Positions 8,892-19,189 of a stretch of 33,357 nt of DNA are shown here, in pieces. Positions within the stretch are counted from its first letter, which is position 1. Every line of letters begins with the position of its first letter. Source of the stretch: Deltaproteobacteria bacterium (GTDB lineage Bacteria; Myxococcota_A; Polyangia; Haliangiales; JADYYK01); assembly GCA_020853705.1 (NCBI GenBank), contig JADYYK010000122.1:1-33357 (forward strand), written 5' to 3'. Made by a program: the position numbers and the translations under genes. Under the pieces are notes generated by a model, which was given only the letters and a program-made list of their open reading frames with translations, ran no database searches and was not told the DNA's origin.

Positions 8892-8960
8892 CGCGCTGGC
8901 CCCAGCGCGCCAGGTGACATGGCGTACCCGATCCCGTAAGGTCCGACCACAGGGGTAGGG

Positions 8961-9785
8961 ATGGGAACGCTCAACGCAGGCGCCGTGATCGGCCGCAGTC
9001 TCGGGATCTTCTTCAAGAACTTCATCCCGTTCATCCTCATCTGCACCATCGCGCTGCTGCCGGTGGTGGCCTGGGTGGTGCATTTCGTGGCCACCCCCAT
9101 CACCTTCGGCAACATGCTGGAGCGCATGGCGACGCTCAAGGACCAGATCGGGATCGTCATCCTGGCTGGCTTCGTGCTGAGCTTCCTGGCCGCCGGTGGC
9201 GTGACCTACGGCGTCATCCAGCAGCTGCGCGGCCAGCACGCCTCGATGTTCGACTGCCTGCGCGTCGGCGTGTCACGCATGCTGGCGGTCATCGGCGTCA
9301 CCGTGCTGACCATCCTGGCCCTGATGGGGCCGCTCGTCCCGGTGGTGCTGGTGGCCTCGGCCATGGGGGGCTTCGGAGCGGTCATCGCCATCGCGGGCCT
9401 GATCTTCGTGCTGACCCTGTACTGCCGCCTGTGGGTGGCGGTCCCGGTCGCGGTCATCGAGCGCCCCGGCGTGGTCGCGTCGCTGACCCGCAGCTCGACC
9501 CTGACCGAGGGCTCGCGCTTCTCCATCTTCGGGGTCCTGTTCATCACCGGCCTGCTGCGCTGGGTCGGCCAGAAGCTCGGCGAGGTCATGGTCGATCTGC
9601 CCGGCGCCGCGAGGTCCAGCTTCGACACCCTGTTCACACGCCTCAAGATCTACATCCTGGTGGTCCTGGTCCTGAACATCCTGTTCGCGGCTTTCAGCGC
9701 GGTGTGCTGCGCGGTCGCCTACCACGACCTGCGCACGGGCAAGGAAGGCACCAGCGTGGACGAGCTGGCGTCGGTCTTCGACTGA
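8961..9785 (+). CDS. Polytopic membrane protein, unknown function
   Basis: The product is 274 residues with about six hydrophobic segments, including FIPFILICTIALLPVVAWV, IGIVILAGFVLSFLAAGGV, VIGVTVLTILALMGPLVPVV and IYILVVLVLNILFAAFSAV. The N-terminus (LNAGAVIGRSLGIFFKNF) and the central VAVIERPGVVASLTRSSTL segment resemble the membrane-protein group related to the glycerophosphodiesterase membrane domain, but I cannot assign a function. ATG 8961 follows an AGGGGTAGGG ribosome site. The gene is convergent with the RDD gene, seven bases away. Confidence 0.8.
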   Translation: MGTLNAGAVIGRSLGIFFKNFIPFILICTIALLPVVAWVVHFVATPITFGNMLERMATLKDQIGIVILAGFVLSFLAAGGVTYGVIQQLRGQHASMFDCLRVGVSRMLAVIGVTVLTILALMGPLVPVVLVASAMGGFGAVIAIAGLIFVLTLYCRLWVAVPVAVIERPGVVASLTRSSTLTEGSRFSIFGVLFITGLLRWVGQKLGEVMVDLPGAARSSFDTLFTRLKIYILVVLVLNILFAAFSAVCCAVAYHDLRTGKEGTSVDELASVFD

Positions 9786-9792
9786 CGGTATC

Positions 9793-10755
9793 TCAGTCCT
9801 CCTTGGACTGCTTGCGCTTGCCGAACAAGAGCTGGTGCTCGAGGCGCGCGCGCTGTGCGGCATAGAACTCGTGCAGGAAGCGCCGCGGGCGCACGGCGCC
9901 GCCGGTCCAGCCGATCTTCTTGCGGATCTTCTCGCACACCACCTCGACCGCCTGCTCGGCGTCGGGGCCCTCCTTGCGCAGCACGTCCTCCAGCACCTGC
10001 AGCTCGTAGATCCCGTACACCGACAGCTGCTCGCGGGTGAAGCTGTAGGTCGGCGTCGCCAGCGCCGCCGCCACCGCCGCGGCCGGGGTCGCGGCCGCCG
10101 GCGTCGCCCCGGCCGGCGGGCTGGGCGAAAGCGTCGTCGGCTGCGCGCTCGACAGATCCTCGAGCAGGCGCGCGCTGGGCGCCTCGACCACCAGGGTGCC
10201 GGCGATGAGATCCCCGATGCGCTGGCGGTCGCGGTTCCACAGCGGCATCAGCGCGAACACCAGCATCCACAGCAGCGCGAGCAGGGTGGCCCAGCCGGGC
10301 GCCCCCGGCCACAGCGCCCTGGGGTTGGCCAGCACCTGCGCGGGCAGGAAGACCTCCAGATCGCGCACCAGGTTGCGCACGATGACGGCGTCGGCGCGCA
10401 GCATGCCGCCGCGGGCGTCGATGACGCGCAGCCTGCGCGAGCGCTTGCCCGGGGTGCGGCCCTGCCAGCGCAGCTCGAAGATGGTGAAGTAGAAGTTGCG
10501 CAGGATGAACAGGGTCAGGATGGCGACCGCGCCGGTCCAGCTGTGGCCGGTGCGATCGTCGCCCGCCGCGGTGGCCAGCAGCACGAAGCCGAGCACCACC
10601 CCGGTGATGATCAGCATGTCGAGCAGGAAGGCGACGATGCGGTCGCCCGCGCCGGCGATCACGAACGACAGCGGGATGCCCTCGGGCGTCACCACCTCGC
10701 GGTGGGTGGCGCGATCCTGGCGCCGCAGGAAGCGCCGGCGCACGTCGCTGGTCAT
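9793..10755 (-). CDS. RDD-family membrane protein
   Basis: The 320-residue protein has an N-terminal RDD domain (about residues 25-180). The sequence AGAGDRIVAFLLDMLIITGVVLGF starts it at about 10690-10620, followed by a GRTPGKRSRRLRVID loop and a last helix ending in RDRQRIGDLIAGTLVV. The Arg-Asp-Asp-like charged positions within helices define the family, which is linked to transport or membrane-protein function. A Pro/Ala-rich linker and a soluble C-terminal region (EQLSVYGIYELQVLEDVLRK and onward) follow. ATG 10755 overlaps the SpoIIM stop (10752-10755). It is the last gene of the MoxR operon. Confidence 0.85.
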   Translation of the reverse strand: MTSDVRRRFLRRQDRATHREVVTPEGIPLSFVIAGAGDRIVAFLLDMLIITGVVLGFVLLATAAGDDRTGHSWTGAVAILTLFILRNFYFTIFELRWQGRTPGKRSRRLRVIDARGGMLRADAVIVRNLVRDLEVFLPAQVLANPRALWPGAPGWATLLALLWMLVFALMPLWNRDRQRIGDLIAGTLVVEAPSARLLEDLSSAQPTTLSPSPPAGATPAAATPAAAVAAALATPTYSFTREQLSVYGIYELQVLEDVLRKEGPDAEQAVEVVCEKIRKKIGWTGGAVRPRRFLHEFYAAQRARLEHQLLFGKRKQSKED

Positions 10756-11789
10756 GGCCGCCCGCCCGTCCCGACAGCCTCGGCGCTGGCGTTGGCGTCG
10801 CCGCGCCGGCCCACGAAGCCGAAATACCAGCCCCAGCCCACCACGCTGAGCCCGACCAGCGTGTAGCGAGCGATGATGCTGGTGACGCGCTGCCGGAAGA
10901 TGCCCTCGATCATGCCGGCCACGAAGAACATCAGCACCGCGCCCAGGACCACCACGCCGGCGTCGCGCCCGGTGCGCGCCAGGTTGGCCACCCGGGTGTG
11001 CCGGCCCGGGAAGATCAGCGCGCGCGCCAGCGTCAGCCCGGCGGCGCCGCACAGCACGATGGCCCCGAGCTCGGTGACGCCATGCGGCAGCACCCAGCCC
11101 CAGAAGTCCCAGCCCAGGCCGCGCTGCTGGTACAGCGCCGCGAAGGCGCCCAGCACCAGGCCGTTCTGGAAGATCAGGATGAAGACCGGGATGCCGACCA
11201 CGAAGCCCAGCGCGAAGCACAGGATGCCGATGCCGGCGTTGTGCGACAGGAGCTGCGTCGCGAACACCGACAGCTCCTCGGCGGTGAGCTCGTCGCCGTC
11301 GTAGAGGCCGGCGCGCAGGTGCTCGGTCGAGGCCGCCGGGCCGCGGTCCTGGGCATAGTCCGAGCCCACGAAGGTGTAGAAGCGCTCCGGTTCGGCGCGG
11401 GTGATGACATAGGCGGTGACGCCGCCCGCCAGCAGCAGGGCCAGGCTGAGCGCCAGCGCCCAGCGCAGGCCGCGCACCGCGCGCGGCAGCCGGCGCGCGA
11501 AGAACTCGCGCAGCGCCTCGCGGGTGTGGCGCTTGGTGCCATAGACCACGAAGTAGGCCCGCCCGGTCAGGCTCTCCAGGTACTCGATCAGCGCGCGATC
11601 CAGCGACACCGCGCGCGCCACCGACAGCGACGACAGCGCGCCGCGGTACAGGCCCGGCAGGCGCGACAGGTCGGCCGCCGCCAGCGCGCTGATGCCGCCC
11701 TTCTCGACGGTGGCCACCAGGGCCTCGAGGTCGCTCCAGGCGCGCTCGCGCTCGCGGCGGAACTCGTAGCTCTTGAGGCTGAGGGCCAT
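10752..11789 (-). CDS. SpoIIM-like (stage II sporulation protein M family) membrane protein
   Basis: The product is 345 residues. A helical soluble N-terminus (about 1-110) precedes several membrane helices. The family pattern is visible: after ERFYTFVGSDYAQDRGPAAS the protein continues with FATQLLSHNAGIGILCFALGFVVGIPVFIL and a GWVLPHGVTELGAIVLCGAAGL segment (10990-11110), which is the core of SpoIIM/DUF95. The original SpoIIM helps engulfment during sporulation, but members in MoxR-DUF58-RDD operons are found in non-sporulating bacteria and may act as membrane partners of the AAA+ system. It overlaps the RDD gene by four bases and follows DUF58 after 32 bp. Confidence 0.85.
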   Translation of the reverse strand: MALSLKSYEFRRERERAWSDLEALVATVEKGGISALAAADLSRLPGLYRGALSSLSVARAVSLDRALIEYLESLTGRAYFVVYGTKRHTREALREFFARRLPRAVRGLRWALALSLALLLAGGVTAYVITRAEPERFYTFVGSDYAQDRGPAASTEHLRAGLYDGDELTAEELSVFATQLLSHNAGIGILCFALGFVVGIPVFILIFQNGLVLGAFAALYQQRGLGWDFWGWVLPHGVTELGAIVLCGAAGLTLARALIFPGRHTRVANLARTGRDAGVVVLGAVLMFFVAGMIEGIFRQRVTSIIARYTLVGLSVVGWGWYFGFVGRRGDANASAEAVGTGGRP

Positions 11790-11821
11790 CTAGTGCCCCT
11801 CCATGGCGGTCCTGATGGGCA

Positions 11822-13195
11822 CTACACCAGCTCCCGGCGCCGGATGTCGAGGTAGCGGTTGAGCAGATCGATCGATACCGCGGCGGGCGCGGCGTCGACG
11901 CAGAAGATCCCCTGCCGCCGCAGCCGGCGCAGCACCAGGTCGCGCTCGCGCAGGAGGTCGGTCGCGACCACCGCCTTGCCCAGCGTCAGCACGCTGCGCG
12001 GCGCCTCGGCGGCCACCGCGTCCAGCATCGGATCGCGCAGCGACACGAAGACCACCAGGTGGCGGCGCGCCAGCCGATCCAGGTTCTCGACCATCAGCTC
12101 GGCGGTCACGGTGTCGGCGAAGTCGGTCAGCACCACCACCAGTGAGCGTCGCGTCAGCCGCTGCGACAGCTCGGCCAGGCCGAGCGTGAAGTTGGTCTCG
12201 CAGGTCGAGTAGTCGAGGTCGGACGACAGCCGCTGCAGCCGGTGGATCGCGGCCACCCCCGCGGTCGGCGCCGCGAAGGCGCGCACGCGCTCGTCGAAGC
12301 CATACAGCCCGACGCGGTCGCCGGTCTTGAGCGAGATGTAGGCCACCAGCAGGCCGGCGTTGATGGCGTGATCCAGCCGCGGCACTCCGCCCAGCGGCTC
12401 GCTCATCAGGTGGCCGGTGTCGAAGGCCAGCACGACCTGGTGGTTGCGCTCGGCGCGGAACTCGCGGCACAGGAGCTTGCGGTGGCGCGCCGACGCCTTC
12501 CAGTCGATGTGGCGGTGATCGAGGCCGGGCTGGTACTCGCGCAGGCTGTCGAACTCCGACCCGGCGTCGCGCGCGTTGATGGCCTTGAGGCCGGGCAGGA
12601 AGCTGTGATCCTGCAGCAGGCGCAGCGCGGCGCCGCGCACCGCGCGCAGGTTGGCCACGATGCGCACGGTCTCGACCACCGGCACGCGCAGCTGGCGCGA
12701 CGACAGCCCGAGCGGCCCGGTCCAGCGCAGCCACACCGCATCGACCACGCCGCTGCCACGCCGCCGCGGCACCAGCGCCACCTCCAGCCGGGCCTCGCCG
12801 CGCCGATCCAGCGTGACCCGCGTGGCCGGCTGCGGCTCGAGCTCGCCCTCGAGGTCGACCAGCACCTCCAGGGTGCCGCCCCGGCGCCAGCCCCGGCTGC
12901 TGATCACGACGGGCAGCGGATCGGCGTCGCCGATGTACAGCACATCGGGCGGCGTCACCGTCACGGTGACGCGCCGCCGCGGCAGCGCCAGCGCGGCGTC
13001 GGCCAGCAGCAGGAGCAGCGCCGCCCCGACGTGCGCCGCCCACGCCGCCCACAGCCGCGCGTCGACCACCGCGATGGCCAGCGCCAGCGGCACGGTCAGG
13101 CCGAGGACCCAGACCGCGCGCGCGGTCGGCCTCACCGGCGCCCCCGGTGGCCCGCCCGCGGCAGCAGCGGGCCATGGGCCCGCTGGCTGGTCCAT
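11822..13195 (-). CDS. DUF58-domain protein
   Basis: The 457-residue protein has two N-terminal membrane helices (about 26-72) and then a beta-rich region. The DUF58 signature lies at about 213-245: GSEFDSLREYQPGLDHRHIDWKAS in the DNA at about 12465-12560. The C-terminal half resembles a von Willebrand A fold (VVLAFDTGHLMSEP, then VVVLTDFADTVTAELM). DUF58 proteins occur next to MoxR ATPases and are thought to be their substrates or partners. The ATG at 13195, four bases after the moxR stop, is preferred over longer in-frame starts, which would run back through the moxR gene. Confidence 0.88.
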   Translation of the reverse strand: MDQPAGPWPAAAAGGPPGAPVRPTARAVWVLGLTVPLALAIAVVDARLWAAWAAHVGAALLLLLADAALALPRRRVTVTVTPPDVLYIGDADPLPVVISSRGWRRGGTLEVLVDLEGELEPQPATRVTLDRRGEARLEVALVPRRRGSGVVDAVWLRWTGPLGLSSRQLRVPVVETVRIVANLRAVRGAALRLLQDHSFLPGLKAINARDAGSEFDSLREYQPGLDHRHIDWKASARHRKLLCREFRAERNHQVVLAFDTGHLMSEPLGGVPRLDHAINAGLLVAYISLKTGDRVGLYGFDERVRAFAAPTAGVAAIHRLQRLSSDLDYSTCETNFTLGLAELSQRLTRRSLVVVLTDFADTVTAELMVENLDRLARRHLVVFVSLRDPMLDAVAAEAPRSVLTLGKAVVATDLLRERDLVLRRLRRQGIFCVDAAPAAVSIDLLNRYLDIRRRELV

Positions 13196-13199
13196 CGCC

Positions 13200-14156
<957 letters not shown>

Positions 14157-15401
14157 CGATCATCTCCTGTCTCCAGCGGTGAATTGCGCGAGCGGTGACC
14201 AGGGCGCGGGCCTCCAGGCGGGGGCCCTCGCGGGGCAGCGCGGCGACGTCGGCGCTGAGCTTCTCGAGATCGACCGAGACCCCGCGCGCGCGCCCGGTGC
14301 GTGACAGCCAGCCGGACAGCGCGGCCGGCGCGACCTGGGCCCCGGCGTTCAGCCGCTGCCCGACGTCCTGCATGGCGTTCTTGAGGTAGCGGTCCAGCAC
14401 ATGGCCGGTGTGGCCGCCCGAGCGCAGCAGCTCCGCGGTGTTGTCGAGCAGCGCCTGCTTGCCGCGCGCCATCGGCGCCGCCGTCGGCAGCGGCGCCCCG
14501 AAGCGCCCGGCGCCCGCCCACAGCAGCGCGAGCACCGTGAGCAGCCCGCCCAGCGGGATGAGCACCCAGGGGAAGCTCCCCATCATGGTCAGCAGCGAGG
14601 ACTGGCGCTCGAAGCCGTGGTGGGCCTCGTCGATGACCACGGCGCCCTGCCGGCGCAGGTGATCGACCAGGGCCACCGCGAGCGCGGCGTTGTCGCCATC
14701 GTCGAGGCCATGGTTGGCGATGAGGTCGGGATCGCTGAGCACGACGACGCGGCGCTCGCCGGCGTCGGCGATGAGCTCGCCGATCAGGATGCCGCCCGGC
14801 CCGCCGAGCAGCGGGGCCAGGTTGCTGCCGGTCAGCAGCTGCGGCTCGGCCAGCGCGGGGGCGTGGCCGGCCAGCTCGGCGATGGCGCCCAGATCGGCGA
14901 GGCTGGCGCCGCGCTGCACCGTGCCGCCTACGCCGTAGGCCGCCAGCACCTGCTCGACCTCGCTGACCGGGACCAGCTCGGCGGCCTCGATCCAGCCCTG
15001 GTGGCGCGGGCTCGGCCAGCCCATGCGCTTGGGCAGCACCAGCAGGAGCGGGCTGTGGCGCGGCCTCGTGGCGGCGGGGGCGTCGGCGCGTTCGCCGCTG
15101 TCGCCGCTGCGTGGCTCGGCCACCACCAGCAGCCCCCCGCTGGCGCGCGCCCCCGACTGGTGCCGGCTGACGATCACCGGCACGTCCAGCGTGCGCAGGA
15201 GCTCGACGAAGCCGCGGTGGCCCAGGGCCGAGCGCGAGAAGCTGTTGGACCCGGTGGAGCGCTGCGGCGTGCTGTCGCCGAAGACCAGGTAGACCAGGCC
15301 GACCAGCAGGGACAGCGACGACACCCCGATGATCCACCACAGCGCGCGCCGGCTGAAGGGGCCCGCGCTCTCGGGCACGCCGGTGCCGGCGCTGGCGGCG
15401 C

Positions 15402-16121
15402 TCACGCGGCGACCTCGCGCACCACGTGCTGGAACTGCTCCACGCAGCGGGCATAGTCGGCCTGGGTCGGCTCGTCATCGCCGAACCAGCACAGCTCGAC
15501 GGTGCCGATCAGGCCGGCCAGCGCCAGGCGCGCCCCCACCGGCAGCGCGCCGCCCAGGCGCGACAGCACCTCGCGGCTGGTCCAGGACGGCTGCAGGGCC
15601 ACGGTGCGCACCCGCGCCAGCTCGGCCAGCGTGCGCCCGAGCAGGACGTGGATGGCGGCGGCGAACTGCCCGGCGCGCGCCAGGCCGTCAGCGTCGGCCA
15701 GCGGCTGCTCGAGGTCCAGCGCCTGCGCGGGCGCCGGGCTGTCGCCGGGCAGGAGCTGCACCGGGCCGGCGTCGCCGCGCAGGGTCTGCCACAGCCACAG
15801 CGCGAGGCCCGCCAAGAGCGCCACGCTGACCGCGATCAGCAGGGCATAGGCCACCGCGCTGCCGCCCACGCTGCCGCCCTGGCCGGACTCGGGTGGCGGG
15901 CTGGGATCGAGGCGCTCGCGCGCGGTGTCACCCTGCTCGGGGCGTACCCCGGGCAGCTCGGTCTGGTAGCCCTCGGACAGCACGCGCCGGGCCCGGGCCC
16001 CGACGTCGCGCGGCGCCGCCGCGGCGCTGCCGGCTCGCAGCAGCAGGACCGCGGCGGCGCACAGGAGCAGCACCGTCGTCGTCGTCGTCCCCCCGGCGAT
16101 CCGGGCTGCGCGGCCGAGCAT
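15402..16121 (-). CDS. DUF4129-domain protein, first gene of the MoxR operon
   Basis: The 239-residue protein has an N-terminal hydrophobic signal or anchor that includes a Thr5 run (GTC repeats at 16075-16089). A Pro/Glu-rich spacer is followed by a membrane helix (about 87-111) and then the cytoplasmic DUF4129 domain (about 135-238): AGQFAAAIHVLLGRTLAELAR, LQPSWTSREVLSRLG and LIGTVELCWFGDDEPTQADYARC. The DUF4129 domain is often found beside MoxR and transglutaminase-like proteins. ATG 16121 has only a weak ribosome site. As the first of six closely spaced genes, it probably carries the operon promoter upstream, near 16130-16170. Confidence 0.85.
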   Translation of the reverse strand: MLGRAARIAGGTTTTTVLLLCAAAVLLLRAGSAAAAPRDVGARARRVLSEGYQTELPGVRPEQGDTARERLDPSPPPESGQGGSVGGSAVAYALLIAVSVALLAGLALWLWQTLRGDAGPVQLLPGDSPAPAQALDLEQPLADADGLARAGQFAAAIHVLLGRTLAELARVRTVALQPSWTSREVLSRLGGALPVGARLALAGLIGTVELCWFGDDEPTQADYARCVEQFQHVVREVAA

Positions 16122-16172
16122 GGCGCTACCTTACCGCACCCGCTGCCGCCGGTGTGCGGGGCGGACGCGCGC

Positions 16173-16799
16173 TCAGTTCTGCTCGCGGAAGTTCTGCGAC
16201 GCGCACACCTTGATGTTGCGCTCGCAGTCGCGTGGGAAGCCGCCCAGCGTCAGCAGCAAGGCCCCGCTGATCTCGTCGAGGCGCACCGGGCAGCTGCGCG
16301 AACAGCCCACCACCAGATCAGGATTGACCACGTCCTCGGCGCAGGGCTGCAGGGTGCCGATGAGGCGCACCATGACCACGCCATCGGGCGCGTCGCTGAT
16401 GACGACCTCGTCGCGCAGCCGGGCCAGCGCCGCCACCGCGGGCCCCAGCGTGGGCTCGCCGGTCGAGTAGTCGGCGTCGAAGCACAGCGGCGTGGGCGTG
16501 ACGCGCTCGCACAGGTGGTCCTCGCACCAGGTGTGCAGGTCGGCCTCGCGGCACACCGGCACCCCGCCGCTGACGCGCATGAAGTCGACCCGGACGCTGA
16601 AGATGCGCGACTGCTTGACGCGCTCGAGCAGGAGCTTGCCGCTGGAGTCCTCGCACTGGTAGCCGTCCGGCAGCCCGCTGTCGCGGTCGAACCCCGCGCT
16701 CAGGCGGACGGCGTGGTGCTCACGACAGCCCAGCGTCGCCGCCGACATCGTCAGCGCCAGCGCCAGCGCCAGCCGGAGCCGCCGCCAGGCCAGCCTCAC
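16173..16799 (-). CDS. Cysteine-rich exported protein, unknown function
   Basis: The product is 208 residues from GTG 16799, which overlaps the stop of the PEGA gene as GTGA. A signal peptide with LALALAL (from CAGCGC repeats at 16752-16773) ends near ATLGC, a poor match to a lipobox. The mature part contains about ten cysteines at regular intervals (QC, VC, WC, LC, LC, PC, GC, SC, DC, VC), as in disulfide-bonded periplasmic or secreted proteins of myxobacteria. No family is recognised. Its coupling to the PEGA lipoprotein suggests they act together in the envelope. Confidence 0.75.
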   Translation of the reverse strand: MRLAWRRLRLALALALTMSAATLGCREHHAVRLSAGFDRDSGLPDGYQCEDSSGKLLLERVKQSRIFSVRVDFMRVSGGVPVCREADLHTWCEDHLCERVTPTPLCFDADYSTGEPTLGPAVAALARLRDEVVISDAPDGVVMVRLIGTLQPCAEDVVNPDLVVGCSRSCPVRLDEISGALLLTLGGFPRDCERNIKVCASQNFREQN

Positions 16800-17929
16800 T
16801 TCTCGAACCTCACCGTGGTCTCGACCTCGGGCTCGAACAGCAGGGCGGCGGTGATGCCCGCGGCGACCGCGGCGGCGGCGCCCAGCCCGACCCAGAAGCC
16901 GGCGCGCTTGTACAGCGGGGGTGGCGCCAGCAGCTGGGCCCGCAGCAGGAGGTCGCGCACCAGGTCGCGCGGCTGCGCGCTGCCCCACGAGGCCTCGCCG
17001 CGCGCCAGCACCAGGCCGTCGCTGGTCAGCACGCCGCGCAGGCGCCCGCGCTCGCGGCGGTCGACCACCAGGAGGACCATGGTGCGCGCCCGCACCGCGA
17101 TGGCCAGCAGGTTCAGCGCGGTGGTGCCCTCGAGGTCGCCGGCGCCGTGGCGCCGGAGCCACTGCTGGGCCGCCACGGTCGGCGACGCGGGCGCCAGGTC
17201 GAACTCCACTGTTGACGCGGTGTCAACACGAAGGATGCGTGATGCGGGCATGAAGCCGTCGGCCTCGACCGCGATCACATGGTCGCCGGCGGCCACGTCG
17301 AGCTTGCACGGGGTCACACAGCCGCGCCAGCGCCCGTCGACCAGGACCCGCGCACCGGTGCTGCTGGAGGCGATGGTCAGGGTGTGCTGCTGGCGCGGGG
17401 CGGCGGCCGCGATGCGCGCCTCGACCTCGGGGCTGATGACGTCGGCGTCGGGCGGGACCGACAGCCCCATGGCGGCGAAGTTGCCGGCATCGGCGCTGGC
17501 CGCCAGGTCGTCACCGGCGGCGACGTCACAGGCCAGACGCCAGAACAGCACGCGGGCGGCCTCGGCGGCGCGGGCCTGGGCCAGCAGGGTCAGGTGACGG
17601 TCGCCCGCGAGCAGCTCCAGACAGCGGGTGACGTCGGCGTCGACATAGGCCTGCCGCGCCGCGGCCAGATCGCGATCGAGGCCGGCCACCGGCACCGCCG
17701 GGGCCTCGCGGTCGGGCAGGCTGGCCAGGCGCAGCTGGGCCTTGAAGCCCAGCGGCTGGCCCAGCCGGCCGCGGACCTGGCGGGCCAGCGCGGCGTCGCC
17801 GGCCACCACCACGGTCACCGTGGGGCCGCCACTGCGGCTGGGCGCGCTGCCGCTGCCGGCGCAGGAGGCCGTCAGCGCCAGCATCGGGGCGCCCGCCAGC
17901 ACGGCCCAGGGGGGAGGTCGCCGCGGCAC
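16796..17929 (-). CDS. PEGA-domain lipoprotein
   Basis: The 377-residue protein has a signal peptide ending at ALTASC (Cys23), a reasonable lipobox. A helical central region (about 85-180) is followed by a PEGA domain at about 184-246: LTIASSSTGARVLVDGRWRG, two Cys in GCVTPC, and GDHVIAVEADGF. PEGA domains are found on surface or periplasmic proteins. A hydrophobic segment near the C-terminus (FWVGLGAAAAVAAGITAALLF) suggests a membrane anchor at the other end as well. The start is GTG 17929; ATG 17977 is possible but would overlap the divergent lipoprotein start. The stop overlaps the next gene. Confidence 0.8.
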   Translation of the reverse strand: MPRRPPPWAVLAGAPMLALTASCAGSGSAPSRSGGPTVTVVVAGDAALARQVRGRLGQPLGFKAQLRLASLPDREAPAVPVAGLDRDLAAARQAYVDADVTRCLELLAGDRHLTLLAQARAAEAARVLFWRLACDVAAGDDLAASADAGNFAAMGLSVPPDADVISPEVEARIAAAAPRQQHTLTIASSSTGARVLVDGRWRGCVTPCKLDVAAGDHVIAVEADGFMPASRILRVDTASTVEFDLAPASPTVAAQQWLRRHGAGDLEGTTALNLLAIAVRARTMVLLVVDRRERGRLRGVLTSDGLVLARGEASWGSAQPRDLVRDLLLRAQLLAPPPLYKRAGFWVGLGAAAAVAAGITAALLFEPEVETTVRFEK

Positions 17930-17962
17930 ACCAGGAGGATAACGCAGGGCCGGACCCTGCAG

Positions 17963-17968
17963 TATGAT
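17963..17968 (+). promoter_or_regulatory. Candidate -10 box for a leaderless lipoprotein mRNA
   Basis: TATGAT lies seven bases before the ATG at 17976. A transcript starting at the usual distance would begin at or next to that ATG, and there is no ribosome site in front of it. This supports 17976 over the ATG at 17964. No clear -35 is seen. Confidence 0.35.
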
Positions 17969-17975
17969 GCCGGCC

Positions 17976-18650
17976 ATGACTGGCAAGCTGATGGGGATCG
18001 GTTGCGCGCTGCTCCTGGCACTGGGCGCTGGCGCGTGTGAGAAGAAGGCCAAGAACCCGCCGGGCGGGGGCAGCAACCTGGGCAGCGGCCTCAAGCCGCC
18101 GGGGGCGCCCTCGAGCAGCCCCAGCGTGGCCGCCACGCCGAGCGCGACGCCCGCGCCGAGCGCGCCGCCCCCGGCCGAGGTGGCCTGGGTGCCTTACAGC
18201 GGTGACGACGGCAGCTACACGCTGGAGTTCCCCGCCAAGCCGACCGAGCAGGTGCAGCAGATCGACACCGCGGTCGGCCCCATGAAGGCGACCATGGCGA
18301 TGCACATCGAGGAGGCCTCCAAGCGCGCCTACTTCGCCATGGGCGGCCAGTACACCCTGCCCAAGGGGGTGCCCTTCGACGTCGAGAAGGGCCTCGACGG
18401 CGGGCGCGACGGCATGGTCAACGCCATCGGCGGCAAGGTCCTCAAGGAGGACAAGATCGAGATCGACGGCCGCCCCGCGCGCGAGTTCTCGCTGTCGGGC
18501 AGCAAGCCGGGCATCGGTGACTTCACCGGCATGGCGCGCATCGCCTACGACGCCAAGACGACGCGGGTGTTCCAGGCCATCGTGATCTCGACCGAGCCGA
18601 CGACGTTCCCCGAGGTGCGCCGCTTCCTCGACTCGCTGCACATCAAGTGA
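17976..18650 (+). CDS. Lipoprotein, first of a related pair
   Basis: The product is 224 residues. The signal peptide ends in LGAGAC, a good lipobox, followed by basic EKKAKN and a Pro/Ser/Ala-rich linker (about 30-70). The folded part (about 72-222) runs from VPYSGDDGSYTLEFPAKP through IDGRPAREFSLSG and ends RRFLDSLHIK. The following gene shows the same plan: a YxVxYPGxP-type start, a GRRARDFELT segment and an ARFFASL end, so the two look like a diverged duplication. No catalytic motif is seen, and the function is unknown. The stop overlaps the GTG of the second gene. Confidence 0.85.
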   Translation: MTGKLMGIGCALLLALGAGACEKKAKNPPGGGSNLGSGLKPPGAPSSSPSVAATPSATPAPSAPPPAEVAWVPYSGDDGSYTLEFPAKPTEQVQQIDTAVGPMKATMAMHIEEASKRAYFAMGGQYTLPKGVPFDVEKGLDGGRDGMVNAIGGKVLKEDKIEIDGRPAREFSLSGSKPGIGDFTGMARIAYDAKTTRVFQAIVISTEPTTFPEVRRFLDSLHIK

Positions 18651-19183
18651 GAGCGGCGGCGCTGGCGCTGGGCCTGGCGCTGCTGGCGCTGGCCGGCTGC
18701 GGCGGCGCCAGCGCGGCCGCTCCGCGCAGCGCCACGCCCTGGCAGCGCTACCAGGCACCGGCGGCCGGCTATGCGGTCGACTACCCGGGCACGCCCACGG
18801 AGGTCGCCGACAGCAAGGACGGCAGCAGCACGCAGCTGTCGATGCTGGGAGACAGCCAGGGCAAGCGCGTGCTCGGGGTGGTCTCGGTCAGCGCCGACAA
18901 GCTGCACACCGACTCTTCGGCTCGGCTGTTCGACGCCATGGGCGCGCAGCTCAGCCAGATGTTCCAGTGCAGCGCCGGCGCCGCGCAGGACCTCATGCTG
19001 GGTGGCCGGCGCGCGCGCGACTTCGAGCTGACCCACCTCGAGACGCCCGCCATCCGCGGCCGGGGTCGCCTGCTGCTCGACGCCGACAAGGGGCGCCTCT
19101 ACTTCATCGTCCTCATCGCGGAGACCGCCGCCGGGCGCGCTGACGTGGCACGCTTCTTCGCCTCGCTGACCCTCACCGAGTAG
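18647..19183 (+). CDS. Lipoprotein, second of a related pair
   Basis: The product is 178 residues from GTG 18647, overlapping the previous stop as GTGA. The signal peptide ends in ALAGC, a clear lipobox (Cys18). The mature domain matches its neighbour in layout: YAVDYPGTPTEV near the start, GGRRARDFELTHLETP in the middle and ADVARFFASLTLTE at the end. It lacks the long Pro/Ala linker of the first copy. The two probably sit side by side at the membrane. No known family is recognised. Confidence 0.82.
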   Translation: MRAAALALGLALLALAGCGGASAAAPRSATPWQRYQAPAAGYAVDYPGTPTEVADSKDGSSTQLSMLGDSQGKRVLGVVSVSADKLHTDSSARLFDAMGAQLSQMFQCSAGAAQDLMLGGRRARDFELTHLETPAIRGRGRLLLDADKGRLYFIVLIAETAAGRADVARFFASLTLTE

Positions 19184-19189
19184 CGCGCA

